64,000 nt of DNA from Polytrichum commune (lineage: Eukaryota; Streptophyta; Polytrichopsida; Polytrichales; Polytrichaceae), in contig OX485806.1 in the NCBI GenBank assembly GCA_950295325.1, forward strand, positions 20,646,001 to 20,710,000, written 5' to 3'. A program made the position numbers and the translations under genes. Positions 1 through 11,698 of this stretch are shown in pieces (position 1 is the first letter of the stretch; every line of letters starts with the position of its first letter). A model generated the notes under the pieces. The model saw only the letters and a program-made list of their open reading frames with translations. It had not been told where the DNA came from and did not search any database.

Positions 1-1225
1 TGAAAGCCCTTGGAAGCGATGTGAGGGGCCATTTGTAAACCATTTGAGAAAAATAAACAAAATTTTAAGAGAAAAATATAGGTATCCAAATGTTGATATT
101 AGTCACCTCGGCATCAAGGTGACTAATTTTGATGTTCTAAAAAAATTTCAAAATCATTTTGAGATCCCAAGGAAGTGGTATGAGGGCCATTTGTACATCA
201 ATGAAGATAAAACAAATTTGTGACCCAAAATATATTTTTTATTTTGTTTCGCTCAAAGCCATATATATATATATAACTAATAATATCTTGTTTGAAGTTC
301 AAGCATTTGAAAGATGTGACCATGGCCAACACTTGAAGGATAAAACCACAATTCAATGTCACTAGTGCGATAGTAAATAATATACAATATCGAGGGTTGA
401 TTGTTGTGATATGCAATCCGAAGATGTCGCAACCCAACAATGACTTGAATAACTCTCTGTGATCAAGATCACCCAACAACACGTGTAACTATTGTTGCAG
501 TTTCAACACAAAAATCTTGAAAGAATTAGATGTACACAATATAATGAAGGATGTTGAAACATAATACTATGTTGGTGGTTGTATTCTAGTGTGGTCACAA
601 AGGAAGGCTTCCACGATCTTTCAAAACAATTAAGATTGTGGCCTTTCTATTATAGACAATGAATTAGTCACATGCTCTTGGTAGGTTCTTAGGGAGGACA
701 ACCAATATGTTGTTGTGGTATACATACGTGTTAAAAGAGTATTTATTTGGGAGGTATGAAGTGCATGATCTTGATTTGAATGCATTCAATTGTTGTGCAT
801 AACATAATTTCATTTTATTATTTTCATTGATGCTACCATGACTTAGATGGTGTAGGAGTTGTAAATTTTCACCATACTCTAGTTGCAAAATTTAGTTTTT
901 TACTTATAACTTTTGTTGTTGTTTTGGAACATATGTGCTTGCATCCAACAAACCAACATTCAATACAAAAACTACATACATTACAAGTCTACGATCTAGT
1001 CTACAAGGCTCCTATTGAAAATGCGGCTTACAAAGTATACATATGGGAAGGATATTGTTCCATCTAGTTTTCTACAAATTAAAAGCTATAGTAGAACCAC
1101 ATGTTTCTGTTCAGGACCCCATCATGACTCTATAGGGTGCCATAATTTTTATTAGGTTGCGATTGATTTTGGTAATTTCTTTTCATGGGTGGTCAAAATA
1201 AGGTTCCACGCTTCATGGTTTCTAA
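1..1225. other. Gene-free AT-rich stretch
   Basis: No reading frame here resembles a known protein. All open frames are under 100 codons and have no coding-like composition. No element ends could be placed. Confidence 0.5.
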
Positions 1226-1349
1226 GGGTTAGTTTCCATGTAGGTTACTTCCCCACCAAATTCTAGTGGAAACGTAGATGCCACTAGGTGGAATCTACAT
1301 TTCCACTAGAATGTAGTTGGCAAAAGCGGCCTACATGAAAACAAACTCC
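1226..1349. mobile_element. Fold-back MITE, about 124 bp
   Basis: The two halves are near-complementary. The outer arms carry CCATGTAGG and CCTACATG, and the inner arms carry TTCTAGTGGAAACGTAGA and its near complement TCTACATTTCCACTAGAA. A transcript would fold into one long hairpin. There is no coding capacity and no convincing target-site duplication, so the superfamily is unassigned. The outer few bases are uncertain. Confidence 0.6.
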
Positions 1350-1470
1350 AAGTCTTCAACTTCGGTTAATGATAATCACCAAGGGCATCAATAATGCCAT
1401 GGCACATGTCCCCGGTTTTAAGTGCTAAAGTGAGGAGGAACTCATCTAAACCTGAGCAATTATGACAGAC

Positions 1471-1690
1471 CCTAGACATCGGTACTACGTTCGGACCCAA
1501 TCTTCACTTTAAAAATTCACAATAATCTCAATTTAAAGACCCAAATTACCAATTCCCTTCGCGATCCTCCCGATTCCTATCTTCCTACACGGGGAAAATT
1601 GCACCGCCTCGTACTCCTCCAAATATGGCACGAGATCTATGAAGTGATGGGTTATAGGCACACCTCTACTCTAGAAAGTGGCTCAAAATG
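1471..1690 (+). repeat. Dispersed repeat, copy 1 (second copy near 12.4 kb)
   Basis: This segment matches 12394-12615 in the same orientation. Shared landmarks in order are CTAGACAT, CAATTTAA, TTCTATCTTC, TTGCACCGCCT and CCTCTACTCTA. The copies are clearly diverged. No termini or coding potential were seen, so the class is unknown. Confidence 0.5.
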
Positions 1691-2251
1691 CACCAGCATG
1701 TGTGGGAATGCCATGTACACGAACGCGAGTCCCTCTGAAAGAAGTTGTCAATGTTCTTATTAAAATATGAAGTGGGCCTTAAGAATATTACCTTAGTTTA
1801 TAGCTTATGTGACGCAAGGAGGCCGAACTAGCTACTTCCGATATATACAACCTACAACGCATTATCTTAAACGTTTACTAACTTAATCCGACCCTAGTAG
1901 TGTGTAGTACTACCACCACGCCAGGCTGGCCGGCAAGGGTACAGTAGGGAAGGCCGGACGCGTTCACACCTACACGAGTGTGGGATTGAGTCAGCTTTCC
2001 ATAAGTGGCATAGCCTAGTCTACATGCACTAGATCTTCGCGAATTTGGGGAACACATAAACGTGGTCTCACGCTGTAGTTAAATCGGTCAAATATCCATC
2101 CCCCGAAATATTATTCTATGTGACCCTTTGATTGTGCATGCCACTTGAGGAAAGCTTCGGGCATCGGATCGGGAGCTTCCGGAAGTAGCTAGGCACACCT
2201 GAGAAACCCCAATTGTAGACTCTCCATTGTGAACCACCAATGTGACATTTA

Positions 2252-2818
2252 GGGCCACTTCACACACAAGGCTGAAGGCCCTTAACCATGGCAATGTAAG
2301 AGCTCTCATTGGTCGAAAAGGCGGAGACCGTCCAAGTTCACTTCACACTAGGAGGTGAAGGCCTAAAGGCCCAAAAGAAAAGCTCGTGGATGTAAAGTCT
2401 ACATGGAGTCCTACATGGCTAGTTGTGGATAAGGGTGCATGGTCTACCGGAATTTGCGTCAGACCCACCTCCAAGAGGTGGGCTTGACGCAAATTCCGGG
2501 AGACCATGATTTTTTTAATATTTTTTCTAGCAGGACAGATTCCAAGATAGATTCCAGGACAGACAAACACCACCAAGTAGTTATCTTAAATTAATAAACT
2601 TGGAGACATATTATATTAAACCAAATCCTCCCCTCTTTTTCCGCCAACAAAATATGCAATGGTCCCGCAACATGGTTCATTCTCACTTCACACTATGCTT
2701 GAGGGCCAAAGACTACATAAAATGGCTTTCCCAACACCCATGGTACGGCCTTTGGATGAGAGTCAAGGGTCCTCACCATTACAAGGTCACGGCTCTTGGC
2801 TCATGTGTGAAGTGGCCC
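2252..2818. mobile_element. GGGCCACTTCACAC-family MITE, copy 1 (PIF/Harbinger-like)
   Basis: The element begins GGGCCACTTCACACA and ends with the complement, TGTGTGAAGTGGCCC. The inverted similarity runs about 30 bp inward. It is flanked by the 3-bp duplication TTA (2249-2251 and 2819-2821). A 3-bp TTA/TAA duplication with ends beginning GG is typical of PIF/Harbinger (Tourist-like) elements. No transposase is encoded, so it is non-autonomous. It contains a near-perfect internal hairpin at 2438-2508. Confidence 0.75.
2438..2508. repeat. Near-perfect hairpin inside the MITE
   Basis: Two arms of about 34 bases flank a 3-base loop (CAA) and differ at about three positions. The outer arms read CATGGTCT and AGACCATG, the inner ones CCCACCTC and GAGGTGGG. 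It looks like an inverted duplication of an internal segment that occurs once in the related copies, where the order is ACCTCTTGGAGGT, then ACACAAAA, then GAGACCATGG. Confidence 0.85.
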
Positions 2819-2846
2819 TTAGTAGTTACCCTCACATTATGTGGGG

Positions 2847-3336
2847 GGGCGCTTCCCACACGAGGCTGAGGGCCCGTGACCATGGCACTTCCGGCACTCT
2901 CGGTGGTGGAAAAGGCGGAGCCACTCCAAGTTCACTTCACACTCTGCGTAGAGGGATCGACAGAGGAAGTGAATGCGAGGTGGATGTAAAGTGTACATGC
3001 TTCCCTAAATGGCATCAATGGATCATGTTTTATGGTCACTTGGGGATTCATTTCAAAAACCACCTCTTGGAGGTAAGCTTAACATAAAATCAAGAGACCA
3101 TGGCACTCCGAAATCTCATAACCCTTGATTTAGTTAGTTTTTATCATGTGCGAGGGCTCCACATCAATAAAAATTCTCATTGAATTAGCATTGGTTGAGG
3201 GTCTCGTCATACTGCACTTGACGGGTCATGACCGCACTACATGATTTTGGAAGTGTCTTGGGACGGCCTTTGGACACTTCTTTTAGGCTCTCACAATTTC
3301 GTGGCCACGTCTCTTGGCTCATGTGTGAAGTGGCCT
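2847..3336. mobile_element. GGGCCACTTCACAC-family MITE, copy 2
   Basis: This copy is diverged at its left end (GGGCGCTTCCCACACGAGG) and keeps the right end ATGTGTGAAGTGGCC. Its interior matches the copies at 19.3 and 20.8 kb: a GGTGGAAAAGGCGGAGCC block, then CACCTCTTGGAGGTA, then GGGACGGCCTTTGGACAC. It lies only 28 bp from the previous copy, in the same orientation. No target duplication is evident. Confidence 0.65.
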
Positions 3337-3697
3337 TGAGCCAAGGTTTGTAAATGTAGAAGGGTCAACCATCCACCACTAGCTATGTCAACCGGTTGGG
3401 CGCAACAAGGTTATTTATGGTGAGTGAACAATCCACGATATGACATCGTCAATCCCCTAAGACCCGTGAACCTATGAGACTGCTCATGTTCTAGATCTTA
3501 TGTCCCAAAGATCGTGTTTCAATCACATGTCCCATATCGGCCCATGCATACATGTTAACACATGACATCTATGCCAATGTCTTTAGCAATAAAAATGCAC
3601 TGAGCAAACTCTTGCCAATGTCTTCAAAGTTGGCAGCGTATCGGACACACTAATGGATGCGATCCTAGGGGGCATTTACTTTGTCTAGCTCCTAAGG

Positions 3698-4077
3698 TAG
3701 GGGTGGCAATTTCCGTCCAAATTTCAGATGTGCATAGTTGGGATGCTGAAACTATTTTTTTTATAAATTTTGAGCGCTCTGCAAAGCTGGTGCAAGAGCA
3801 ACTATGAAAAAATCAAAATTTTCCAGCATGTTTATGATTTCCTACAAATTTTTAAAGGAAACCTTATAGAGTGATCAACACTCGCACATAGGGTACGTGG
3901 TATATCCACAAGGTGGATTTCTAAAACCGACCGCTGGCAGCCAATGAAATGTTGGCAGCGCTGTGAATGGTAAAATCACCTTGATAGGTGCTTTTGTAAA
4001 CCCAGGTAAAAGCACCTAGATAGGTGCTTCCGACATAGGGGTCGACTTTAGGACCCGCACGGAAATTGCCACCCCTA
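3698..4077. mobile_element. hAT-like MITE with TAGGGGTGGC ends
   Basis: The element is bounded by 19-bp perfect inverted repeats, TAGGGGTGGCAATTTCCGT at 3698-3716 and its complement at 4059-4077. TAGGGGTGGCAA termini are common among plant hAT-superfamily non-autonomous elements. The flanking 8 bp no longer match, so the target duplication has decayed or the true ends lie a few bases further out. Near the right end a TAGGTGCTTTTG / AAAAGCACCTA inverted pair makes a smaller hairpin. No coding capacity. Confidence 0.65.
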
Positions 4078-7000
4078 CCTTATGTCAAGTTTGGATGAGG
4101 TGCTTGTGGAGTATTGACATCCTCCTCGTGCAAGGAGGCCCCCAAAAGACCCCAATGTGAATTGGTTGTCTAATGACACATGCTCCTCATACATTCGACT
4201 GAAAGGTTGTGATGGAGCGATAGTTGTATGCGCTTCACCTGAACCCATGTAGAAAACTATCTCTTGATTGGGGTCTACCTCTACACTTCCAAGATTGGTG
4301 ACAATAATGGCATGAGGGGATGGGGTGTACTCATGGTAGTCCAAACACTTCATTGCCAACTCCCAAACTAGTGTTTGCAATGCATCAAGGAAAATGTCAT
4401 GCACTGGACCACTAACATTTGAAAAACAAGGAACACTGAGAATATATTAGGAAGAAGAATAATGGAACTAGAGAGAAGAAATGTTGACCTTAGTGGGATC
4501 ATGGTGATTGAAATGCCCGTTCGATCCACCCTTGGTATTATGTCCACTGGACATAAAATGAGTGCTGCAAGATTACTAACCCCTCTCGGGTGGGCACTAT
4601 AGGAACCAGGATAGCCAAAGTGACCATGGGAACTTAGTGATCGGATGATCTTTGTATGGGTGGGGTTAGTGTGATTGTGGTGTTATAGGGGTAAATCATC
4701 AATTTTCTTCTTGAGGTGGTTGTTGAGTCATGAGACTTCTCAGTGGTTCATAGTATGTGAAAGTTCATATCACATGTTTAGTGGTCTTGGTTCGAATCCC
4801 AATGGCCTCATACGAGCACTATATTGTGATGTAGGTGATTTGGCATCTACTATGCGAGTTACTTGGCACAAAAATATGGCCACCAACCCCTAATGGGAAA
4901 TAATGGAATTACATGAAACAATGAATAGGATGAGGGTGGGAACCAATTATGTTTGCCAATGATCCAACCCATGTGGAGGTCTTCCCTCCACAACAACTAG
5001 CTAGAAGTGATTGGAATGTACTTTAATGTCACTCCGTCTTTATGTTGTGGCGTCCAAGACACATCAAACGTGGTTGGGTCATTGTGGGCAATATCGACAA
5101 CAATTCTCACCTACACACCATAAATCCAATTTGAAGAAAGTCAAACCTAGTATGTCGAGGACCTAATAGCCTTTGGCACTCAAAAACATTAGGTATGGAA
5201 GATTAAAAAAATAGACCAAGTAACAACATCTACATGTGGATTGGGACATGTATCCAACAATGCCTCCTACTTAGTATGAGCGAAAGGGAGAGGAAGCAAC
5301 ATGTATTTTAAGAGATTGTTGTTCATGACCATGTGAAAGAATGGATGCCAATCCAATTGAAATCAGAGGATGGCGACATTGAATCATTCCTTGTCCCATT
5401 GTGCCATGTCTTCATGGAGTTCTTTGAGCTGGTAAGCGGTTCCCACATAATGGAATCAAAACTCCAACTCTAAATCTACATTAGAGGCATTATGAAGCCT
5501 TGGAAATCCATAATTAGCCATATTGTTGAGCTCCTCGTTAACATCTGCTCTTGACTATAAACCCAATAAAAATCATTGAGTAGGGGATGTGTAGAATTAG
5601 TTAATGCAAACATAATTATATGTGTAGAATGCAGGGCTTGGAACAAGGTATGTACATGATACGGGTGGAGATGGTATTCATAGAAATATAGAAGAAATAT
5701 AGCTTGCCAAAAACCATTGTCTTGTGAAGCCTTCATTGTTATTTTGAAGCCTTCAATGTCCCTTCAATCGATGTTGTATTACACAAGGCTGCACTGGACC
5801 AACTTCCAAGTGTCATGTACCATGGGGGGGTCTGTGATAATGAATGGGATTAGACAAGGCGACATATGTCAACTTTAGACATGATCACCTCTCGGGTAAC
5901 CTGCTCTTACTTCAAACGACATTGCTAGCAATCTTGTAGGAACACCGCAAAGTTCTTGATTGGTTCTACAATGGAGGTCATAGAAAAGACATAGTGAGGA
6001 GATGGTGGAGGTGTTCCTTTAGTTGGCACAAATGTGCTTGTCCCGACATGAGGGGAGGAATGTGGGGAATGTGGTACATTAACCTTAGATGAAGGGTGGG
6101 GAGTCTCTATGATTGGAACATGGACTTGTGGTGGTCTTGGACATGTTCCGAAGAGTGGTCATCTCTCAATTGACCCTAAACCTTGCTACAATATATGGGG
6201 AACACACGATGTACTGACAAATGTATGTGACTGGCGAGAAGTAGCACATGTCCCTTTGGAAAGTAATTGGGATGTTTTCTTCTTCTTGCAACCTAAGGCC
6301 CCATGTTCATTGCTTGGGCCATGAAGGACCTGAGCAAATGCGAACATGGTGGAGAACAGTGGAAAAATCATCCATGACAATGTCTTCGTAACTATCATTC
6401 AATGCACCAATGACGGAGTTGATAATCTTGTTCATTTCTCCATGTGCATGCACAAAATTGTTGGTTTGGGAGGTTTTTTTTTGTTGCCTTTGATGTCAAA
6501 ACTCTCCTTGTACACTTGTATCAATAGGTAAGGTTGTAACCTTCACATTCTTGGCCTCTACAACTCTTTTGATGGAAGGAAAACAATGCTAAAGGATTGC
6601 CGGTTGGAAGAACACCGACGATGGTTTCCAAAAACCATTCCTCGAAAATAACTCCATCTATACATGTCATCTAGAATTTAAGCTCCACGTGTGCCTTGTA
6701 GGAGAACTCTTCATCAATTGCTCCATCCAACCAAAATTGGCCATTGTCTTTCAACACTTTCTTCCGGACTTCTTATAAATTAGTAGTTGTTTTAAGGTTT
6801 AAATAAACGAGTAGAGGAATAGAATTCCCAACATAGTCCTTTGGTTTGCAAGAGCACCCTTGTGCTTTGTGAGCTGAAAGATGATTATTATTGCCCCACT
6901 AGTCACCACAAAATTTACAACGGAAGATATCTCTAGCCTTGCCATCAAACATATCTTATTGTCATTGAGCTCCGTTTTAAACTCCACATAAGCCTTCCAC

Positions 7001-7950
7001 ATGACTACTTATTTCACAAAACCACTAGATTCTTGGGGGACCCAAAATGTGCATAGATCATTGGTGTGGGATTTTGTTCTCATCTAGTAGACTTCATGGA
7101 ATGCACAAACAAGTGCACAAATGGCTAAGACTAAGATGTGTCCATATTGCTCCAAACATGCATGTGATGTAAGGTTCTTACATGCCATCAATCTACCCAC
7201 AGTGGCACGGCTCCAAGGTATGTTTGGTCCCACCAACGAGGCCTTCATTGGCCACCAGTGGCGACCAATGGTGGCGAGTTCATGAAAAGGCTTCGTCCAA
7301 ACAAAATGGTGACCTCTTTGACATATTTGAAATTGGATGGCAGCATGGAATTATTATCACATTCAATGTATCACAAATTCTCAACATTGTTGTAGGAATA
7401 AAGGGTGGTTTTGGGAATGAGCATAGTAAAAGGATGGCCACAATGTGGAAGCTAGGAATGACACCTAGGAGATACAATGGAGCATCCCAGGGGAGTACGG
7501 ATACCCAAAAGTCAAGAATTATGTGGCGAAGAAGCGGTTGGGAGGTGTTTAAATGAAGAGAAGAACTCTAAATGTAAGAAGAGGTTGCAATTTCAAAATG
7601 GGCAAAACATGAGCGCTAAAACAAAAAGTGGTGAAACACCTAAACAAAAAGGAGCGGAATTCATAACATGGATTTCTCAGGAATTCCTGCACATGAATGG
7701 AAGAATTTCACAAAGGAGAGGCATATCTTTCATAGTTTCCTTTCCAAATAATGGGGCATCATTTTCATGAGTGCATTTCTCTATTTCATAAGAGACTGTC
7801 TTAGACATGGTTAGGTTTATTTCTTCACTGCAACCTCTCCATTCTTCCTCGTCACTCTCTCTCCCACCGAGCAACCAAAAAGAATGATAAGAAAGAAAGA
7901 AAATGATTAAAGGGAAGGAAAGGTTGTGGATGAATTTCCATAGGGTCATT
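4078..7950. other. Stretch without a recognised gene
   Basis: There are several open frames of 60-125 codons on both strands. The longest are 4075-4404 on the minus strand and 7182-7556 on the plus strand. None resembles a family I know, and the 4075-4404 frame opens with GTG rather than ATG. The region may contain an old transposon or pseudogene, but no conserved motif supports a name. Confidence 0.4.
4700..4880 (+). repeat. Possible degenerate tRNA-like / SINE sequence
   Basis: A strong RNA polymerase III B-box match, GGTTCGAATCC, lies at about 4790-4800. CTCAGTGG, about 60 bases upstream, resembles the second half of an A box. Bases around the segment (ATGAG and CTCAT) could pair like an acceptor stem. 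The A box is incomplete and no target duplication or tail was found. It could be a decayed SINE, a tRNA pseudogene or chance. Confidence 0.35.
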
Positions 7951-8090
7951 GCTCATTCGTCTGAAATTGGACATTAAGCAAGGCATACACAATAGCGAAA
8001 GGTCAACCCTACAAAGTAGGACAATTACATCCAAGGATGTGGTTCAGTTGCAAGAAGCTTTTTCCTTTGATGATAAAAGTGTACAATATC

Positions 8091-8499
8091 CACGGGGAGG
8101 TCACTTCATTGTCAAGTTGACACCACGTGCGGACAAAGTTTGCTACCCCTATATTACATGCCATATATAATTTTAAAATTTATGATATTTTTTCTACATA
8201 TACATAACCATTGATAGTATCTTTTGTATACTTTTTTGAAATTTTTGGTCATCTTTATTTTTTTTAGTAATTTTTTTAGTTCAATTCTGTGTCATTGTTA
8301 GAAACGGTATGTTTTATGAAAAAAAAACAAATCATCAAATTTAGTTACCACTTTTGACTATGTCATAGGTACTATGTATATCTACTCATGAAAAAAATTT
8401 GATAAAATTTTGACCCATTTTGGTGGTGCAACTTACCAAAAGAAGATTTTTTTTGGTCGCACGTGGTGTTCAACTTGACAATGGAGTGATCTACCCGTG
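8091..8499. mobile_element. hAT-like MITE with 8-bp target duplication
   Basis: Inverted repeats of about 40 bp bound the element, beginning CACGGGGAGGTCACT and ending AGTGATCTACCCGTG. They share CATTGTCAAGTTGA and CACCACGTGCG. The 8-bp direct repeat ACAATATC flanks both sides (8083-8090 and 8500-8507). An 8-bp duplication and a CA..TG end fit the hAT superfamily. The interior is AT-rich and non-coding. Confidence 0.8.
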
Positions 8500-8507
8500 A
8501 CAATATC

Positions 8508-10034
8508 ATATTTTGGAACTTGACTCCAAGTTGAAAGAGAAAATTATGATAAGGCTGAGTTTTGTATCCTAGAGAAATAAACAAGAGGGCATGAACATAA
8601 ACCTAAACAATCAAACAAAACACTTACAAGCATTGAAACAACAACAACAACATCAGTGTGTGAGACTAACAAGACCGTGAAGAGAGAAAGAAGAGGTTGG
8701 TGCTCCAAATCGTGCAGTGTTTATTTCCTTTGTCAAGTACCACAAATAATCTCAGTTGCAATGATCTCAAAGGTGCATCAAAAAATGTATGATCCTAATG
8801 TTGGGTGCTATGTGCCAAGGCAACTGAAGATGCCGAACTCCTTCCCTCCACGCTAAAAGATGGCAACCCATTTGATATCTTCATGTGCACTTGGGCGGCA
8901 TGGAGAGGATGCCTTGCAATGAATGAGTTGAATCTCAAGGTGATGATGAAAATCCATGACAAAACATAACACATTGCCTTTCCATACCTATTACTTGAAA
9001 AATGAAGCATTCCAATGTGCAAATGTGTGACATTATAATGTAAATGTCGATTTTGGTCCATGGACTTTGCAAGTATCATGTAGGGTTTTGGGTACAAAAA
9101 GTGACAACTACATAGTAAACCAAGAAAATCAAGCTCTAGTTTTGATGTGTGCTAGAATGCACATAAACACAACCTTCCAGGAAAACACTGCACTCAATTT
9201 TGTGCAGATGGTGATCTGTGAGTTATTTAATATGTGTTCCCTATGCTATTAATAAATAAGATCCTTTACAAATATTACATTTCAGAACAACTGATTTTAG
9301 ATTTAAGTTCCTCCACTATAGATTACATATTCATGTTCACTTTCTCATAATGTACACATTGTCTTATTTGATTTTATTTTCTATACCATAAATACCTTGA
9401 AAATAATATTTCTCTCATCATGTGTCCGCAGATGAGAAACCAAGCCAATGCACCCCTCCTCTCCAAGAGCTTTCCAATGGTGCCAAGCAAGTCCATGTAG
9501 GTGCCACGGGTTGTGAGATCTCAACATGACAAAACAACTATACAAATGTACCACCAAATTTAGGGCATGTTCACATGCAGTCCCAAGTCTCAAGTCCCAA
9601 CATGGAGGCAAAGTCCCAACTTTTGAGCCTCAAGAAACCATTAAAACATGATTTACTATCGTTAAGTTCAGATCTTGATTATTTTATGCAACAATAGTCG
9701 TGGGGCTTGTGTTAAATGTTGGGTGTAGCTTTTTGCTTGACCCAACTCTCAACACAAGTCCCAAGCCTCACCTCCCAAAAGTGTTGCTAATCCTTGGATG
9801 ACATGATGTTTCCTAATGCAATAAAGATCCATTGTCTCACCCATGAAAGAAGTTCTTGGATGACATATGACCAATTTCTCCATTTCTCGGCCACGAAGCC
9901 TAAGAAATACAAAAGAAGATAAGAAAATAAAGATGCAACTAATAAGTTAGTCCACATAGATTATTGGCATCAAAAACTTAAAGATATGGGAATGCTTCAT
10001 GCATGCATGCCAACTCATGGAAGTTCTTGGTGCC
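8508..10034. other. Gene-free stretch
   Basis: No protein similarity was recognised. The only structure noted is an imperfect inverted repeat at 9702-9762: GGGCTTGTGTT and AACACAAGTCC around a short loop, extended by ATGTTGGGT / ACCCAACTC. Confidence 0.4.
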
Positions 10035-10037
10035 TTA

Positions 10038-10193
10038 TAGCCCACCCACACTTACTGGTGCAAGCCACCAATGAACAGTTCCTACTAGCAAGGGTCACTT
10101 TAGAGTTGTTTTAGCCAACGAGAGTCACTGGACGTATACAATGCTGTAGGAACCGTTCACTAGTGGCCCGCACCAGCAGGTGTGGATGGGCTA
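10038..10193. mobile_element. Tourist-like MITE, 156 bp, TTA target duplication
   Basis: The ends read TAGCCCACCCACAC and its near complement GTGTGGATGGGCTA. Inverted similarity continues about 45 bp inward through CTGGTGC and GAACAGTTCCTAC. TTA is duplicated at 10035-10037 and 10194-10196. The size, long terminal repeats and TTA target fit a Tourist-like (PIF/Harbinger) MITE. A diverged relative lies near 13.64-13.75 kb. Confidence 0.75.
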
Positions 10194-10919
10194 TTAGTCA
10201 TAGTCTAAACCTAAGGTAAGGCAAAGGGGCTAATCCCATCCTTGTTCCAAAACCACACCCTATATTGCACACCACCTAGACCTGAAGACAATGCACACTT
10301 AAAGTTGTCGTAATGTTTTGAGTGAAAGCAAGGTTGATTTTTGGCAAGCGCGTCAAGACGAATTTGAAAGTTATTATGTAGCGGTAAAAAAAATTGGGGC
10401 AAGGGATGTCTTGATTACGTAGCTAGGGTTGTATTGCTTATTCGATCACCCACTATAGAAGTTATAAGGGCTCAATATTTTATTGGCGGATGCCATTAAA
10501 ACCAATGTGGGTGTGAGTTTTATGCAAGGTTTATATATTAAAAAAAAGGTATTTGTACATGTCATATGAGATTTTAAGATGTTGGTATTGGGTGGAGTGT
10601 TTGTTTAATGCACAAGTGATGCTCGGACAGAAAGTGAGGGTAATGTTGAGCTAGCATTGGGATGATTTTGAAAGCCGTTTGCAGTGGAAACAATATGGAG
10701 ATAAGGAGGGAGTTCAGTAGCTAGAGGTGGGATACTTGAAATTGACTATAGCAACCTCAAATAACCTGAAATTTGATTTGTTTTGTCTCTACCATATTTG
10801 AGCCAATTGGTTAAGCCAATTTTGCACGCCACTAACCTATGTGGACTCCCAAAATAGGCTTATATGCCCAAAGGGTTGGTTTAGGCACCCTCTACTTTAA
10901 TCAACATGGGTCTTATGTG

Positions 10920-11110
10920 GTCTCTCTTCTTAACTCGACATATATGTTTTAGTGTATATGTAAGGCTTGTAGTTAAGAAAAGACACCAAAAAGACAAATA
11001 CCACAATGCGATTGAACTATGTCCTTAAATACAAGAATTGATCTAAGTTTTGTGGTCAAGACAATTGGGAGAACATATGTGATCATTTAAAGAGGAAGAG
11101 AGTTATCTCC
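10920..11110 (+). repeat. Dispersed repeat carrying ACCAAAAAGACA
   Basis: The segment holds GACACCAAAAAGACA followed by a GATTGAACTATGTCC-like block, then GATCATTTAAAGAG. The same order appears at 27.06-27.18 kb and 58.25-58.44 kb, and partly at 57.5 kb. The copies are diverged and their boundaries unclear. The class is unknown. Confidence 0.4.
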
Positions 11111-11259
11111 CTGCCATCTTCCATTTGGGCCTTGACGTTGTTTCTAGAACTTTGAATGACAATCTTCATGGCTTGAACCAATCCAATGATTACATATGCA
11201 TGTGGAGTTGGAACTTGGAAGTGCTCACAATAGGATCGTATACGCTACATCGTGGCAAT

Positions 11260-11424
11260 AGGTCGCATAATCCTACATCATGGAAGCGTGAAATTTTGTT
11301 ACTATATTTGTATTCTAATTTCGGGGGTTTTTTTTTTTGCCTAGGTCACATAATCCTACATCATGGAAGCATGAAATTTTGTTACTATATTTGCATTCTA
11401 ATTCCGGGAATTTTTTTCCCCTTC
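11260..11424 (+). repeat. Direct tandem duplication, period 83 bp
   Basis: Units at 11260-11342 and 11343-11424 both read AGGTC(G/A)CATAATCCTACATC, then TGAAATTTTGTTACTATATT, and end in a T-rich run. They differ at only a few sites, which indicates a recent local duplication. Confidence 0.8.
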
Positions 11425-11698
11425 CCTAATGATATAAATCACGGGGATAATGGGACCGGCACGAGCTATTTGAGGAGTCATCATCAGCCGCTTTGTGGGC
11501 AACCCCCGAAGTCGGAAATCGGGTGAATTCCAAGTCGAACTTGCAATGCCACGACACTCCGATATAAATAGCCTTTCTTTGTGGAAAGTGTGAATCACAT
11601 TGTAGGACCGAGCAATGGGAGGAGAGAATAACATACGCTCCCACTCACATGGCGGCCTTGTAGCCAATCGACGGTGCGATTGCCATGTGTTCAAAAGG

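Noticed and set aside
7949-8170. 73-codon frame
   Set aside because: It crosses the left boundary of the transposon at 8091, so it cannot be an old conserved gene.
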